DNA of 64,000 nt from Virgibacillus necropolis (GCF_002224365.1 NZ_CP022437.1:2294001-2358000), one strand, 5' to 3'; positions 37,336 to 47,471 are shown, numbered from the stretch's first letter. Program-made: numbers and translations. The notes: generated from the letters alone by a model not told the origin.

Positions 37336-38517
37336 ATGGAATTAGCTAATAGGGTGAAAACGTTGACACCATCATCAACTCTTGCAATAACTGCAAAGGC
37401 AAAAAGCTTGAAAGAAGAGGGACATGATGTAATTGGATTAGGAGCCGGGGAACCAGACTTTAATACCCCTCTTTATATTATCGAAGCTGCTAAGGATGCG
37501 ATGGAAAATGGAATGACAAAATACACGCCATCAGGTGGAATAGTAGGATTACGTGAAGCAATTTGTGCCAAATTTAAAAGTGACAATAATCTTGACTATA
37601 CATCGGATCAAATAATTGTTACCACAGGTGCAAAACATGCTTTATATACGTTATTTCAAGTTTTAATAAATCCCGGTGACGAGGTAATTGTACCAGCGCC
37701 GTATTGGGTAAGCTATCCAGAACAAATTAAACTTGCTGGAGGTAACCCAGTTATTGTTAAAGCTTCAGAAGAAAATAGCTTCAAACTAACTCCAGAGCAA
37801 TTGGAAGCTGTGATTACTACGAAGACTAAGGCGATTATTATCAATTCTCCAAGTAATCCTACAGGTATGATGTATGATGAAGAGGAATTAAACGCACTGG
37901 GCAAAATTTGCATAAAGCATAATATTATTATAATTTCCGATGAGATTTATGAAAAACTGATTTATACAGATGATAAGCACCTATCGATTGCGCAACTGTC
38001 TGATCAACTAAAAGAACAAACTATTGTCATTAATGGATTATCAAAATCACATGCTATGACAGGATGGCGAATAGGATATGCTGCAGGCGATAAAACGATA
38101 ATTAAGGCAATGACTAATCTAGCATCGCATTCAACGTCTAATCCTACCTCTATTGCGCAATTTGCAGCACTAGCAGCATATGAATCAGCAGAAGATCCGA
38201 TAACAGAGATGAAACGAGCATTTAAACAACGTCTTACTATGTTGTACGAGTTAATTGTTGATATTCCTGGAATTACATGTGAAAAGCCAAAAGGTGCATT
38301 TTACCTTTTTCCAAATGTTGAAGAAGCTGTAAAAAATAATGGATTTGATTCTGTTGATGCATGGGTAACAGCCTTACTTGAGGAAGAAAAGGTTGCACTC
38401 GTTCCAGGATCAGGATTTGGTTCTAATGGGAATGTGCGCTTATCTTATGCAACTTCAATTGGTTCACTAACAGAAGCTGCTAAACGAATTAAACGTTTTG
38501 TTATCAACCATCAATAA
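37336..38517 (+). CDS. aspB: Aspartate aminotransferase (class I, pyridoxal phosphate)
   Basis: Interconverts aspartate/2-oxoglutarate and oxaloacetate/glutamate. The 393-residue fold-type I aminotransferase shows GAGEPDFNTP, TTGAKHALYTLFQVLINPGDEVIVPAPYWVSYPEQ, NSPSNPTGMMY, SDEIYEKL, and the PLP lysine in NGLSKSHAMTGWRIGY (about residue 237). GAAAGGTGA precedes the ATG. It pairs functionally with asnS downstream through aspartate/asparagine metabolism, and the order matches B. subtilis. Confidence 0.95.
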   Translation: MELANRVKTLTPSSTLAITAKAKSLKEEGHDVIGLGAGEPDFNTPLYIIEAAKDAMENGMTKYTPSGGIVGLREAICAKFKSDNNLDYTSDQIIVTTGAKHALYTLFQVLINPGDEVIVPAPYWVSYPEQIKLAGGNPVIVKASEENSFKLTPEQLEAVITTKTKAIIINSPSNPTGMMYDEEELNALGKICIKHNIIIISDEIYEKLIYTDDKHLSIAQLSDQLKEQTIVINGLSKSHAMTGWRIGYAAGDKTIIKAMTNLASHSTSNPTSIAQFAALAAYESAEDPITEMKRAFKQRLTMLYELIVDIPGITCEKPKGAFYLFPNVEEAVKNNGFDSVDAWVTALLEEEKVALVPGSGFGSNGNVRLSYATSIGSLTEAAKRIKRFVINHQ

Positions 38518-38556
38518 TAGAAGCTGTTAACTAATAGCAATACGGAGGGATTTAAC

Positions 38557-39849
38557 TTGAAAATCACGATATCACAATCACCAAAAAATGAGGGACAAAC
38601 GGTTACAATAGGTGCTTGGTTAGCAAATAAACGGTCAAGCGGTAAAATTGCTTTTCTGCAACTTCGGGACGGAACTGGATTTATGCAAGCAGTTGTAGCT
38701 AAAAGTGATGTATCAGAAGAGACATTTCAATTAGCAAAAAGCATGTCACAAGAGTCTTCGATGTACATAACCGGTAAGATTGTAGAAGATACAAGATCTG
38801 CATTTGGTTATGAAATGCAAGTAAGTGATATTGAATTAATTAACGAGGCAATAGATTACCCAATTACACCTAAAGAACACGGTACAGAGTTTTTAATGGA
38901 TCATCGCCATTTGTGGCTTCGTTCGAAACGACAACATGCTGTGATGAAAATTCGTAATGAGATTATTCGTGCAACATATGAATATTTCAATGAAAATGAG
39001 TATGTGAAAATAGATCCACCAGTTCTAACTGGTTCATCAGCAGAAGGTACAACGGAATTATTCCACACCAAGTATTTTGATGAGGAAGCATATTTATCAC
39101 AAAGTGGTCAGTTATATATGGAAGCTGCTGCGATGGCCTTTGGCAAAGTATTTTCTTTTGGTCCAACGTTCCGGGCAGAGAAATCAAAAACCAGAAGACA
39201 TCTAATTGAATTTTGGATGATTGAGCCAGAGATGTCCTTTGTTGATCATGCGGAAAGCTTGGAAATACAGGAACAATACGTAAGCTTTGTAGCACAATCT
39301 GTGTTAACTAACTGTAAGCTTGAATTAGATGTTTTAGAACGCGATACGTCAAAACTTGAAATGATTAAAGCACCATTTCCTCGCATATCCTATGATGATG
39401 CCGTTACACTATTAAAAGAAAAAGGGTTTGATGATATCGAATGGGGTGAGGATTTTGGTTCACCACATGAGACTGCAATTGCTGAGCATTTTGATAAACC
39501 AGTTTTTATCACGAATTACCCAGCAGCTATTAAGTCGTTTTACATGAAACCAGATCCAGAACGTTCGGATGTGGTATTATGTGCAGATTTGATTGCACCT
39601 GAAGGTTATGGTGAAATTATCGGGGGATCACAACGAATCGATGATTTAGAATTAATGACTAAACGATTTGAAGAACATGGATTAGCAGGTGAAGCCTATA
39701 ACTGGTATTTAGAGCTATCTAAATATGGAAGTGTTCCACATTCAGGATTTGGATTAGGACTAGAGCGCACAGTTGCTTGGTTATCTGGAGTGGACCATGT
39801 AAGAGAAACAATCCCATTTCCACGATTATTAAACCGTTTATATCCATAG
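38557..39849 (+). CDS. asnS: Asparaginyl-tRNA synthetase
   Basis: A class IIb aminoacyl-tRNA synthetase. The N-terminal anticodon-binding OB fold (residues 1-115) includes [23 protein letters not shown]. The catalytic core has motif 2 [26 protein letters not shown] and motif 3 [16 protein letters not shown]. Length is 430 residues. The start is TTG 38557 with ACGGAGGGA upstream. A terminator follows the stop codon. Confidence 0.96.
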   Translation: MKITISQSPKNEGQTVTIGAWLANKRSSGKIAFLQLRDGTGFMQAVVAKSDVSEETFQLAKSMSQESSMYITGKIVEDTRSAFGYEMQVSDIELINEAIDYPITPKEHGTEFLMDHRHLWLRSKRQHAVMKIRNEIIRATYEYFNENEYVKIDPPVLTGSSAEGTTELFHTKYFDEEAYLSQSGQLYMEAAAMAFGKVFSFGPTFRAEKSKTRRHLIEFWMIEPEMSFVDHAESLEIQEQYVSFVAQSVLTNCKLELDVLERDTSKLEMIKAPFPRISYDDAVTLLKEKGFDDIEWGEDFGSPHETAIAEHFDKPVFITNYPAAIKSFYMKPDPERSDVVLCADLIAPEGYGEIIGGSQRIDDLELMTKRFEEHGLAGEAYNWYLELSKYGSVPHSGFGLGLERTVAWLSGVDHVRETIPFPRLLNRLYP

Positions 39850-39864
39850 ATGAAGAGTGATAAT

Positions 39865-39902
39865 AAACAATCCCTTGTCCGTAATTGTGCAAGGGGTTGT
39901 TT
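39865..39902 (+). terminator. Rho-independent terminator of asnS
   Basis: Stem AAACAATCCCTTG / CAAGGGGTTGTTT (13 bp with one G-T pair) and a 12-nt loop, then TAATTAATTTT. It shares the ATCCCTTG/CAAGGGG core with the terminator at 8776. Confidence 0.85.
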
Positions 39903-39957
39903 AATTAATTTTACTAAGCAATTCGTGCTATACTTAGCAATGAGGTGTGAATTAATT

Positions 39958-40641
39958 ATGACTAAATCAGTGCAGTATCAAAACGTGTTAATTGAACAGC
40001 TACCAATTCCGATAAAATTACTTACAACTTATAAATCACTTGGTTTGAATGAAATGGAAACGATGTTAATTATACAATTACACCGGTTTTTATACGAGAA
40101 AAACGAATTTCCTACGCCATATGAATTAGCTGCTACATTAACCTTAACTGAACAGGATTGTGCTAAAACCTTAAGAAAGCTAATTCAAAAAAATTACTTA
40201 TCAATTCAACAAAAACAAAACGATGAAGACCGGGTATCTGAGGTATATTCTCTTGATCCACTTTGGAACCTAATTTTTAGCGAAACAAAACCAAAGCCAG
40301 AGTCTGATTTAGAAGATGGTACCTTGTTTATTTTATTTGAACAAGAATTCGGACGACCTATTTCACCATTTGAAATCGAAACAATTAATGTTTGGTTGGA
40401 CGAAGATAAATTAGAGCCCTCCTTGATAAAGGCAGCATTACGCGAGTCTGTATTAATGGGGAAATTAAATTTTAAATATATAGACCGAATTTTACGGGAA
40501 TGGAAAAAGAAAGGTATCCTAACGGTTGAGCAAGCCAGGGAGTCGAGTAAAAAGTTCCACAAAAAACAAACAACACCTAGTCAAAACACAGAAAAGAGAG
40601 ACACATCATTTTATTATAATTGGCTAGAGGGGGAGGACTAG
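39958..40641 (+). CDS. dnaD: Replication initiation/primosome protein DnaD
   Basis: A 227-residue primosomal protein: N-terminal winged-helix domain (residues 1-100, LLTTYKSLGLNEMETMLIIQLHRFL) and C-terminal DnaD domain with FEQEFGRPISPFEIETINVWL and the YxxxIL motif (YIDRILREWKKKGI). It helps load the helicase at oriC and at restart sites. ATG 39958 follows GAGGTGTGA and gives the usual length; the frame stays open upstream through the asnS terminator, which cannot be coding. It overlaps neither neighbour; nth starts 4 nt later. Confidence 0.93.
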   Translation: MTKSVQYQNVLIEQLPIPIKLLTTYKSLGLNEMETMLIIQLHRFLYEKNEFPTPYELAATLTLTEQDCAKTLRKLIQKNYLSIQQKQNDEDRVSEVYSLDPLWNLIFSETKPKPESDLEDGTLFILFEQEFGRPISPFEIETINVWLDEDKLEPSLIKAALRESVLMGKLNFKYIDRILREWKKKGILTVEQARESSKKFHKKQTTPSQNTEKRDTSFYYNWLEGED

Positions 40642-40645
40642 AACC

Positions 40646-41296
40646 TTGTTAACAAAAGCGCAAGTAAGGTACTCCTTAGATGAAATTACAAAAATGTTCC
40701 CGGATGCGGAATGTGAACTTGTCCATAAAAACCCGTTTGAGTTGGTAATTGCAGTTTCACTTTCTGCCCAGTGCACAGATGTCCTGGTAAATAAAGTAAC
40801 TAAAAACCTATTTGAAAAGTATAAAACACCTGAAGATTACTTGGCAGTCCCATTAGAAGAACTACAAGAGGATATTCGATCAATAGGTTTGTATCGAAAC
40901 AAGGCTAAAAATATTCAGAAACTATGTAGATCTTTACTAGAAGAATATAATGGAGAAGTTCCAAACACACAGTCCGAATTAGTAAAGTTAGCCGGTGTAG
41001 GGCGGAAGACTGCGAATGTAGTAGCCTCAGTTGCTTTTGGAGAACCAGCAATTGCAGTTGACACGCACGTTGAACGTGTTTCAAAACGGTTAGGAATTTG
41101 TCGTTGGAAGGATTCTGTAACACAAGTTGAGGAAGCACTAATGAAAAAGGTTCCGAGGGAAGAATGGACCGCTACACATCATCGGTTAATTTTCTTTGGT
41201 AGGTATCATTGCAAGGCTAAAAATCCAAATTGTCCAGAATGTCCTTTGTTGGATATTTGTCGAGAGGGAAAGAAACGAATGAAAAATCGGAAATAA
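40646..41296 (+). CDS. nth: Endonuclease III, DNA glycosylase/AP lyase
   Basis: Removes oxidised pyrimidines and cleaves abasic sites in base-excision repair. The 216-residue protein has ALSAQCTDVLVNKVT-like sequence (here SLSAQCTDVLVNKVT), the helix-hairpin-helix LAGVGRKTANVV with the catalytic lysine, the catalytic aspartate in AVDTHVERVSKRLG, and the 4Fe-4S ligands C-x6-C-x2-C-x5-C in CKAKNPNCPECPLLDIC. The start is TTG 40646 with GGGGGAGGA upstream. ypoC, next in B. subtilis, is absent; a family D repeat occupies the gap. Confidence 0.96.
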   Translation: MLTKAQVRYSLDEITKMFPDAECELVHKNPFELVIAVSLSAQCTDVLVNKVTKNLFEKYKTPEDYLAVPLEELQEDIRSIGLYRNKAKNIQKLCRSLLEEYNGEVPNTQSELVKLAGVGRKTANVVASVAFGEPAIAVDTHVERVSKRLGICRWKDSVTQVEEALMKKVPREEWTATHHRLIFFGRYHCKAKNPNCPECPLLDICREGKKRMKNRK

Positions 41297-41300
41297 GAAA

Positions 41301-41413
41301 AGCGCAAGCGCCTCGAAAGACACGACAAGCATAAGCAGAGCGGTGCAGTGTGGGTGCTTTGCCTCACGCGGAAGCGAACTGCTTATGTCCCCTAGTGTCT
41401 AGGCGCTTGCGCT
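41301..41413. repeat. Palindromic GCGC-rich intergenic repeat, family D copy 2
   Basis: Long inverted repeat: AGCGCAAGCGCCT and GACAAGCATAAGCAG on the left face CTGCTTATGTC and AGGCGCTTGCGCT on the right. It can form an extended cruciform or RNA hairpin between the convergent nth and ponA genes. It shares ends with 803-940. Confidence 0.7.
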
Positions 41414-41453
41414 AGACAGATAATCGCCAAAATTTTATACTTTCTTTGCTCTT

Positions 41454-41493
41454 AAAAAATAAGATCACTCAAATTATGAGTGATCTTATTTTT
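41454..41493. terminator. Bidirectional terminator between nth and ponA
   Basis: AAAAAATAAGATCACTC / GAGTGATCTTATTTTT, loop AAATTAT; A and T runs on both sides. Confidence 0.93.
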
Positions 41494-41497
41494 GTGT

Positions 41498-44287
41498 TTA
41501 TTCTGGTGGTTGGGTTTCTTCTTCTGGTTGATCTTCTGTTGGTTGCTCCTCCGTTGGCTGATCTTCTACTGGCTGATCTTCCGCTGGTTCACCTTGAGTT
41601 GGCTCTTCCTCTGTTGGTTCTTCTGGGGGAGCTTCTGGAACTTGTGCGGAAGTCGTTGCAGGTTCACTTCGATTACCAGCCTCGTCTACCGTTACAACCG
41701 ATATGGTGTACGTTTGCCCTGGTTGAAGGCCCGCGCCTTCAATAACAAGACCTTTTGATTGAACTTGTTGTGTTTGCGCTGATCCTCCACTAGGAGTTAC
41801 TGTTACTTCAAATTCCGAAAACGGTTTGTTATATTGCCAAGCAACGTTAATGACATTGGCATTTTTATCATATTTTGCTCTTAATCCTTTTACAGGTTCT
41901 GCAGCTTGTTCTTCATCTTGGTTATTACTTTCACCTTCATTTTCTTCTTCTTCGTTTTGCTTCTCTTCCTCTTGTTCTTCATTATCACCTGGAACGGTGA
42001 CGCTTGTTGTCTTTGCTTCACTTGTGTTTGTAGAATCATCCTTACTTACTGCTATTACCTGAATTTCATATTCTGAACCAGGTTCAACATTTGAAATTTC
42101 AAGTGACTTTTCTTCTGTTGAGGAAAGTTCTTGCATCGAACCACCATCAATACTAGAACTTACTTGGAACTCTACGTCATTCGAATCATAATCCCATTCT
42201 ACTTGAATAGACTGTGAATCTTTATCATATGTTGCTTGTAGTCCAGAAACTGAATCAAGTACATCATATCTTTCAGATGTTTTACTAGGTGTATTCCCTT
42301 TAACAAAAAGTTCCGTGACAATTCCTGACTCTGGTGTATAGTCACTAGGTAATTTAGCGGGTCTTGAACCTTTTTCAACAGCAACTTCTACCACTGAATC
42401 AGGCTTTTGGAAATCCGCCGTTTCTTTGTTTTTCGATAACTCCATCATTGTGTTTTTAAACAACGCATGCGGAATCTGGGTGTCCTCCAGTCCCTTTTCT
42501 TCATTATAACCCGTCCATGCGGATATCGTATAGTTCGTTGTATATCCAGTGAACCAGGAGTCTCTTGCATTGTCTAGGCCTTCTCGATTAGTGGTACCAG
42601 TTTTACCCGCGACAGGAAGACCTGGAATGTTAGCATTTACACCTGTACCTTCTGTGATTGCGGTTTTTAACATATCTGAAACCATATATGCTGTGGAATC
42701 TGACATTACCGCTTCTGGTTCAGGTTTGGTATCGACTTCTTTACCATCAGGGAAGACTACTTTTGTTACGGCATATGGTTCATTATATATTCCCTCATTA
42801 GCAAACGCGCGGTAAGCCCCAGCCATTTCAAGTGGATTGGTACCAGTTTGTGTTCCACCAATAGCATCTCGGATATTCATATTATCTTCGTGAAATTCAT
42901 AACCTAAGCTTTCGGCAAATGGTTGTGCTTTATCAAAGCCAACTTCTTTTAAAGTTTTTACAGCTGGAACATTTAATGACTCGGCAAGAGCTTTCCGAAT
43001 GGAGACCCAGCCTTGATATTCACGTAAATAGTTTCTAATTGGGCTTGATCCTTCTATTTCATAAGGTTTATCATCATTTATTTGATGATAAGTTGACCAA
43101 TTTAAGTGTTCGATTGCTGGTCCATAAACTGTGATTGGTTTAATGACAGACCCAGGTTGTCGATTGATATCAAGTGCGTAGTTGAAACCGCCATTTTCTA
43201 AACCGTTTCGACTACCACCAATTGCACGAATAGCTCCATTTTGCGAGTCAAGTACAGCCATACCTGCTTGCATTTCCTCGTCATAGTATGGGATTGGATT
43301 ATCCTCGGCATCAGACATTAAATATTCTACATATTCTTGTGCATTTGTATCAAGGGTTGTATAAATTTTAAGCCCGTCTGTATGAATGTCAGCACCGTCT
43401 ACTTTTTCTTTTACTTCATCACTAACTCTTTGAATGAATGCGGCATAGGAATTTTCATCGGGTTTGCTTGCCTCTAAAAGGGAAGGAATATCAACTTGTT
43501 TCGCTTCCTCTGCCTGTTTTTCAGTAATTTTATCATGCATAACCATAAGATTTAATACGGTTGTCATTCTATCTTTCATTAACTCTGGACTTTCAAATGG
43601 ATTATATGCTGAAGGTCGTTGTGGTAACCCCGCTAATATTGCTGCTTGTGGCAACGTAAGTTCATTTAGGTCATTAATTCCAAAGTATGTCTGTGCAGCC
43701 TTTGCTACGCCATAGGCACCACTTCCGTAATAAACCCTATTTAAATACATTTCTAAGATTTCTTTTTTAGAGTATTGTTGTTCTAACTTTAGTGCTAACC
43801 ATTGTTCTTGTACTTTAATACTAAGTTTTTTCTCGTGTGATAAAAATGCTTTCTCTACAACTTGCTGTGTGATTGTACTCGCACCTTCTGAGCCAAATCC
43901 GTTAGTGATATTGGCAATTATTGCGCCACCAATTCGCCAGATATCAATTCCAGGATGTTCAAAAAATCGTGAATCCTCTGTTGCGATAACAGCATCTATT
44001 AAAACAGGTGGTAAATCACTGTAATTGATTTTAGTTCGTTGCTGTGAACCTAATTCGGCAACTAACTCACCATCTTTATCATATATTTGTGATGAAAATG
44101 GAGTGGATAGCTTTTCTGCATCAATTTCCGGAGCGGTGGCAATATAATAGGTAAATAATGCACCAACGCCTATGATCATTGCTAGGATTAGAATGCTTGC
44201 AATTAATACGATACGTTTCCATAATGGTTTCTTGCTACCCTTTTTTTGTTTGCGTCTTGCTGTTCGAGATTGGCTATCTTGTGCCAT
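41498..44287 (-). CDS. ponA: Class A penicillin-binding protein (PBP1A/1B type)
   Basis: A bifunctional peptidoglycan glycosyltransferase and transpeptidase, 929 residues. It has a cytoplasmic basic start, a membrane helix (about 27-50), and a GT51 domain with the catalytic Glu104 in IATEDSRFFEHPG and STITQQVVEKAFLSHEKKL. The transpeptidase has SVIK (380-383), SLN (437-439) and KTGTT (562-566). Two fibronectin type III-like domains follow (about 665-760 and 790-885), separated by a very acidic linker (EEQEEEKQNEEEENEGE). The C-terminus is a 40-residue low-complexity tail of E-P-T/A-E-E/D-Q-P repeats. It is encoded 18 nt after recU in the same operon. Confidence 0.96.
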   Translation of the reverse strand: MAQDSQSRTARRKQKKGSKKPLWKRIVLIASILILAMIIGVGALFTYYIATAPEIDAEKLSTPFSSQIYDKDGELVAELGSQQRTKINYSDLPPVLIDAVIATEDSRFFEHPGIDIWRIGGAIIANITNGFGSEGASTITQQVVEKAFLSHEKKLSIKVQEQWLALKLEQQYSKKEILEMYLNRVYYGSGAYGVAKAAQTYFGINDLNELTLPQAAILAGLPQRPSAYNPFESPELMKDRMTTVLNLMVMHDKITEKQAEEAKQVDIPSLLEASKPDENSYAAFIQRVSDEVKEKVDGADIHTDGLKIYTTLDTNAQEYVEYLMSDAEDNPIPYYDEEMQAGMAVLDSQNGAIRAIGGSRNGLENGGFNYALDINRQPGSVIKPITVYGPAIEHLNWSTYHQINDDKPYEIEGSSPIRNYLREYQGWVSIRKALAESLNVPAVKTLKEVGFDKAQPFAESLGYEFHEDNMNIRDAIGGTQTGTNPLEMAGAYRAFANEGIYNEPYAVTKVVFPDGKEVDTKPEPEAVMSDSTAYMVSDMLKTAITEGTGVNANIPGLPVAGKTGTTNREGLDNARDSWFTGYTTNYTISAWTGYNEEKGLEDTQIPHALFKNTMMELSKNKETADFQKPDSVVEVAVEKGSRPAKLPSDYTPESGIVTELFVKGNTPSKTSERYDVLDSVSGLQATYDKDSQSIQVEWDYDSNDVEFQVSSSIDGGSMQELSSTEEKSLEISNVEPGSEYEIQVIAVSKDDSTNTSEAKTTSVTVPGDNEEQEEEKQNEEEENEGESNNQDEEQAAEPVKGLRAKYDKNANVINVAWQYNKPFSEFEVTVTPSGGSAQTQQVQSKGLVIEGAGLQPGQTYTISVVTVDEAGNRSEPATTSAQVPEAPPEEPTEEEPTQGEPAEDQPVEDQPTEEQPTEDQPEEETQPPE

Positions 44288-44305
44288 TCTGCATCTGCCT
44301 CCGTT

Positions 44306-44893
44306 CTAAAAATAAAGCTTATCAATAATTGCTAAATAGTCAATACGTTTTTGATAATGAAATGGAATGACATACCCCTCATTCTTAATAATCTGATAGG
44401 GAATAGACTTTCTTTTACCACTTAATTTGTCGTCCCAATAAGGAAAAAGTTTCTCCACGGGGAAAAAATATGTTTCATTAAACTGGGCAAAACGAATAAG
44501 TAAAAAAGAAATCCCGCCATGTTTGACCACCGCTTGCATATGATTTAGCTGATGATCATGAATATTTGCCAATGGAAATCGTGTCTTATTTTTTGTTTCC
44601 TTTGCTTCAAAATCAATGTGTTTTCCACGATATACCCCGTTGTAATCGGTTGTGGATGCCTGTTTGAAGTAACCTTCTGTGATAACTGCTGCACTTCGTT
44701 TTGGATAATTTACTTTTACAATTTGTATTGGCGTTGGTTTTTTATGAATAACAGCAATAGCAGAATCTAGATAGAAAGAATTTGTTATATTTATATCCTC
44801 TTCTAAACTCATCCCTCGATTACTAAATGCTTTGCCTGTATTAGCCATTGCTGAACGTGAACTATCCTGTTTTTTTCCATTAGGGTAATTCAT
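44306..44893 (-). CDS. recU: Holliday junction resolvase RecU
   Basis: A 195-residue resolvase for recombination and chromosome segregation. The restriction-endonuclease-like core is visible: EEDINITNSFYLD, STTDYNGVYRGKHIDFEAKETKNK (catalytic D and ExK), FPLANIHDHQLNHMQAVVKHGGISFLLIRF. ATG 44893 follows GGGGGGAAAGTG on the minus strand; an in-frame ATG 18 nt upstream is less likely. It is upstream of ponA in a conserved recU-ponA operon and divergent from yppC. Confidence 0.94.
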   Translation of the reverse strand: MNYPNGKKQDSSRSAMANTGKAFSNRGMSLEEDINITNSFYLDSAIAVIHKKPTPIQIVKVNYPKRSAAVITEGYFKQASTTDYNGVYRGKHIDFEAKETKNKTRFPLANIHDHQLNHMQAVVKHGGISFLLIRFAQFNETYFFPVEKLFPYWDDKLSGKRKSIPYQIIKNEGYVIPFHYQKRIDYLAIIDKLYF

Positions 44894-44957
44894 CACTTTC
44901 CCCCCTAACATATTTAAATATCATAACAGAAAAATGATGAAGAGAGTAGGTATACAT

Positions 44958-45923
44958 ATGTACACGTTTAAAAACCAAGACTATGTTAATTATATTATAA
45001 ACCAAACAAAAACACATAATATCGATAATATTACCCGAACACATGCCTATCAAAACTTTTACTACCATTTTCCCGAGATAAAATGGGCATTTGTTGCTAG
45101 TATCGTTTCACGAAACGCTGGATGGAATATGACAGACCTTAAATTAATTCCATTTAAAAAGCTACTGGGGAAAACAGAACGTAGCCGCTTATTTATGACA
45201 TATGAACGTGCAAACTGGTTGATTTTTTCAGATGCATATCCTCAATTATTAACGTATAAGCTATCATGTAAACTACACAAACCTATGTTTCATTTACTCT
45301 CTGATTTTCATGTGTCCACCTATATGCAAAAAGAGTGGTCCTATTTTTGGGAATTCCGCGATCTTGAAAGGTTAATGACCGCTTTAATTATTAATGAGCA
45401 AAATGTTATACATGAACCAGTATTAAAGCAATCATTTTTCAGCGTTCATATATTTAAAGATTTACCATACCGGCTACAAAACATGATGTACATGAATGCG
45501 GTAATTTTACCTTCGAAGACGCAGCCTCTTTATGGGGCTTTTGTCCATAACTTTACACATCTTTCCAATCGTATAGCATTAGGCAAGCATCTAGCTTCTA
45601 TCATTTATAAAACAGAACATTATTCGGATTTGGTGAATTTCACACAAACCGAGAGACATTCAGGATCTAGATGGGATTATGAAAAATATTTGGAGCTTCC
45701 ATTTCCAAAAGGTCCTACACTACAAAAGATTTATCCACCTATCACACATCAAGATATTATTCGAAACGATTGGTATAAATCAAGGGGTGTCAAAAAGAAA
45801 TGGATTGATCATTCGAATAGTCGTCTAAAAACTAATATCGGTAAATCATTTTATCGAAAAAGAACTTTTCTTTTCACTTATGTATCGTTGAAAGACCAAT
45901 TGTTACCAAAAAATAATGTCTAA
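44958..45923 (+). CDS. yppC: DUF2515 protein YppC
   Basis: About 321 residues, soluble, basic and rich in aromatic residues: IKWAFVASIVSRNAGWNMTDLK, LFMTYERANWLIFSDAYPQLL, FYLADFQ-like EWSYFWEFRDLERL, and ERHSGSRWDYEKYLELPFPKGP. It matches B. subtilis yppC, which is likewise divergent from recU; its function is unknown. Start choice: ATG 44958 has GAGAGTAGGT 8 nt upstream; ATG 44934 is also in frame, with a poor ribosome binding site. Only 64 nt separate it from recU, so the promoters must overlap. Confidence 0.8.
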   Translation: MYTFKNQDYVNYIINQTKTHNIDNITRTHAYQNFYYHFPEIKWAFVASIVSRNAGWNMTDLKLIPFKKLLGKTERSRLFMTYERANWLIFSDAYPQLLTYKLSCKLHKPMFHLLSDFHVSTYMQKEWSYFWEFRDLERLMTALIINEQNVIHEPVLKQSFFSVHIFKDLPYRLQNMMYMNAVILPSKTQPLYGAFVHNFTHLSNRIALGKHLASIIYKTEHYSDLVNFTQTERHSGSRWDYEKYLELPFPKGPTLQKIYPPITHQDIIRNDWYKSRGVKKKWIDHSNSRLKTNIGKSFYRKRTFLFTYVSLKDQLLPKNNV

Positions 45924-46007
45924 TTACTTGTTTAAAATACCGTTTATCACTAGTTTTGTCGAACGTAAAGGTAATAAATAATTGACGACGAATACTTCCT
46001 AATACTA

Positions 46008-46060
46008 GAGGAAGTTCAAAAGGTCACCAAATGATAAATGGCGACTTTTTGAACATGTAT
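46008..46060. mobile_element. MITE-like element remnant, family A copy 4 (53 bp)
   Basis: Little more than the two ends: GAGGAAGTTCAAAAGGTC with CACCAAATGATAAATGGCGA, then CGACTTTTTGAACATG. The flanks TACTA and TTATA match at only 3 of 5, so the copy is old or rearranged. Confidence 0.65.
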
Positions 46061-46089
46061 TTATAGTAAATTAAGGGAGGACAAGTAAA

Positions 46090-46311
46090 ATGGGAATGGC
46101 TCAAAAAGATGTTAATTTTGTTGGTGGCGGTATAAGCGAAAAAAGAACAATTGAAACACTTCAGCACATTTATGATCAGTTACAAATGATTAATCATGTG
46201 CTTGATAACAAAGTCGATGATGCTGTATTAGAAACTTTTCAACGTCATAATCAACAGGTGAATGTAACAATGAAAGAAAAAGCTAGCGTCTGTTCGAAAC
46301 AGCATGACTAA
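46090..46311 (+). CDS. Small protein of unknown function
   Basis: A 73-residue hydrophilic protein (MGMAQKDVNFVGGGISEKRT, then IETLQHIYDQLQMINHVLDNKVDDAVLETFQRH) with an amphipathic helical middle and two C-terminal residues of note (a cysteine, CSKQHD end). AAGGGAGGAC immediately upstream is a strong ribosome binding site, supporting translation. It lies between yppC and yppE, where B. subtilis has small ypp genes, but I do not recognise the family. Confidence 0.6.
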   Translation: MGMAQKDVNFVGGGISEKRTIETLQHIYDQLQMINHVLDNKVDDAVLETFQRHNQQVNVTMKEKASVCSKQHD

Positions 46312-46409
46312 GTTTTTTTATTTATCTAGATCTCGCACTTAATAGGATTCTTGTAAAAATAATGATAAAATAGGAGGGGAAATAGGTTAAGAAAGGTCGG
46401 TTTACAAGA

Positions 46410-47259
<850 letters not shown>

Positions 47260-47260
<1 letters not shown>

Positions 47261-47287
47261 AGAAGCCGATTTTAGCTTCTTTTTTTC
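47260..47287 (+). terminator. Rho-independent terminator of cdd
   Basis: Stem AAGAAGC / GCTTCTT with loop CGATTTTA, then TTTTTT. Confidence 0.85.
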
Positions 47288-47471
47288 CTATGGAATAAGA
47301 AAAAAATCTAATATTTTTCGTGATTGTCTACAAGCCAAGTTTATTTAATCGTGTTATACTGAAATTAGTAACTCATAATTTATTAGGATACACATATATT
47401 TAAAATTGACATTTTGTTTATTGTTTGAAAAAATGAAAAAGACTTTGTAGAAGATATGAGGTGATTATAAA

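Noticed and set aside
39850-39957. N-terminal extension of dnaD up to the asnS stop codon
   Set aside because: It would cross the asnS terminator hairpin; ATG 39958 with GAGGTGTGA gives the normal DnaD length.
41446-41758. Plus-strand open frames opposite the 3' end of ponA
   Set aside because: They are antisense to the low-complexity E/P/Q/T repeat, which produces long leucine- or tryptophan-rich frames by codon complementarity; no ribosome binding site.
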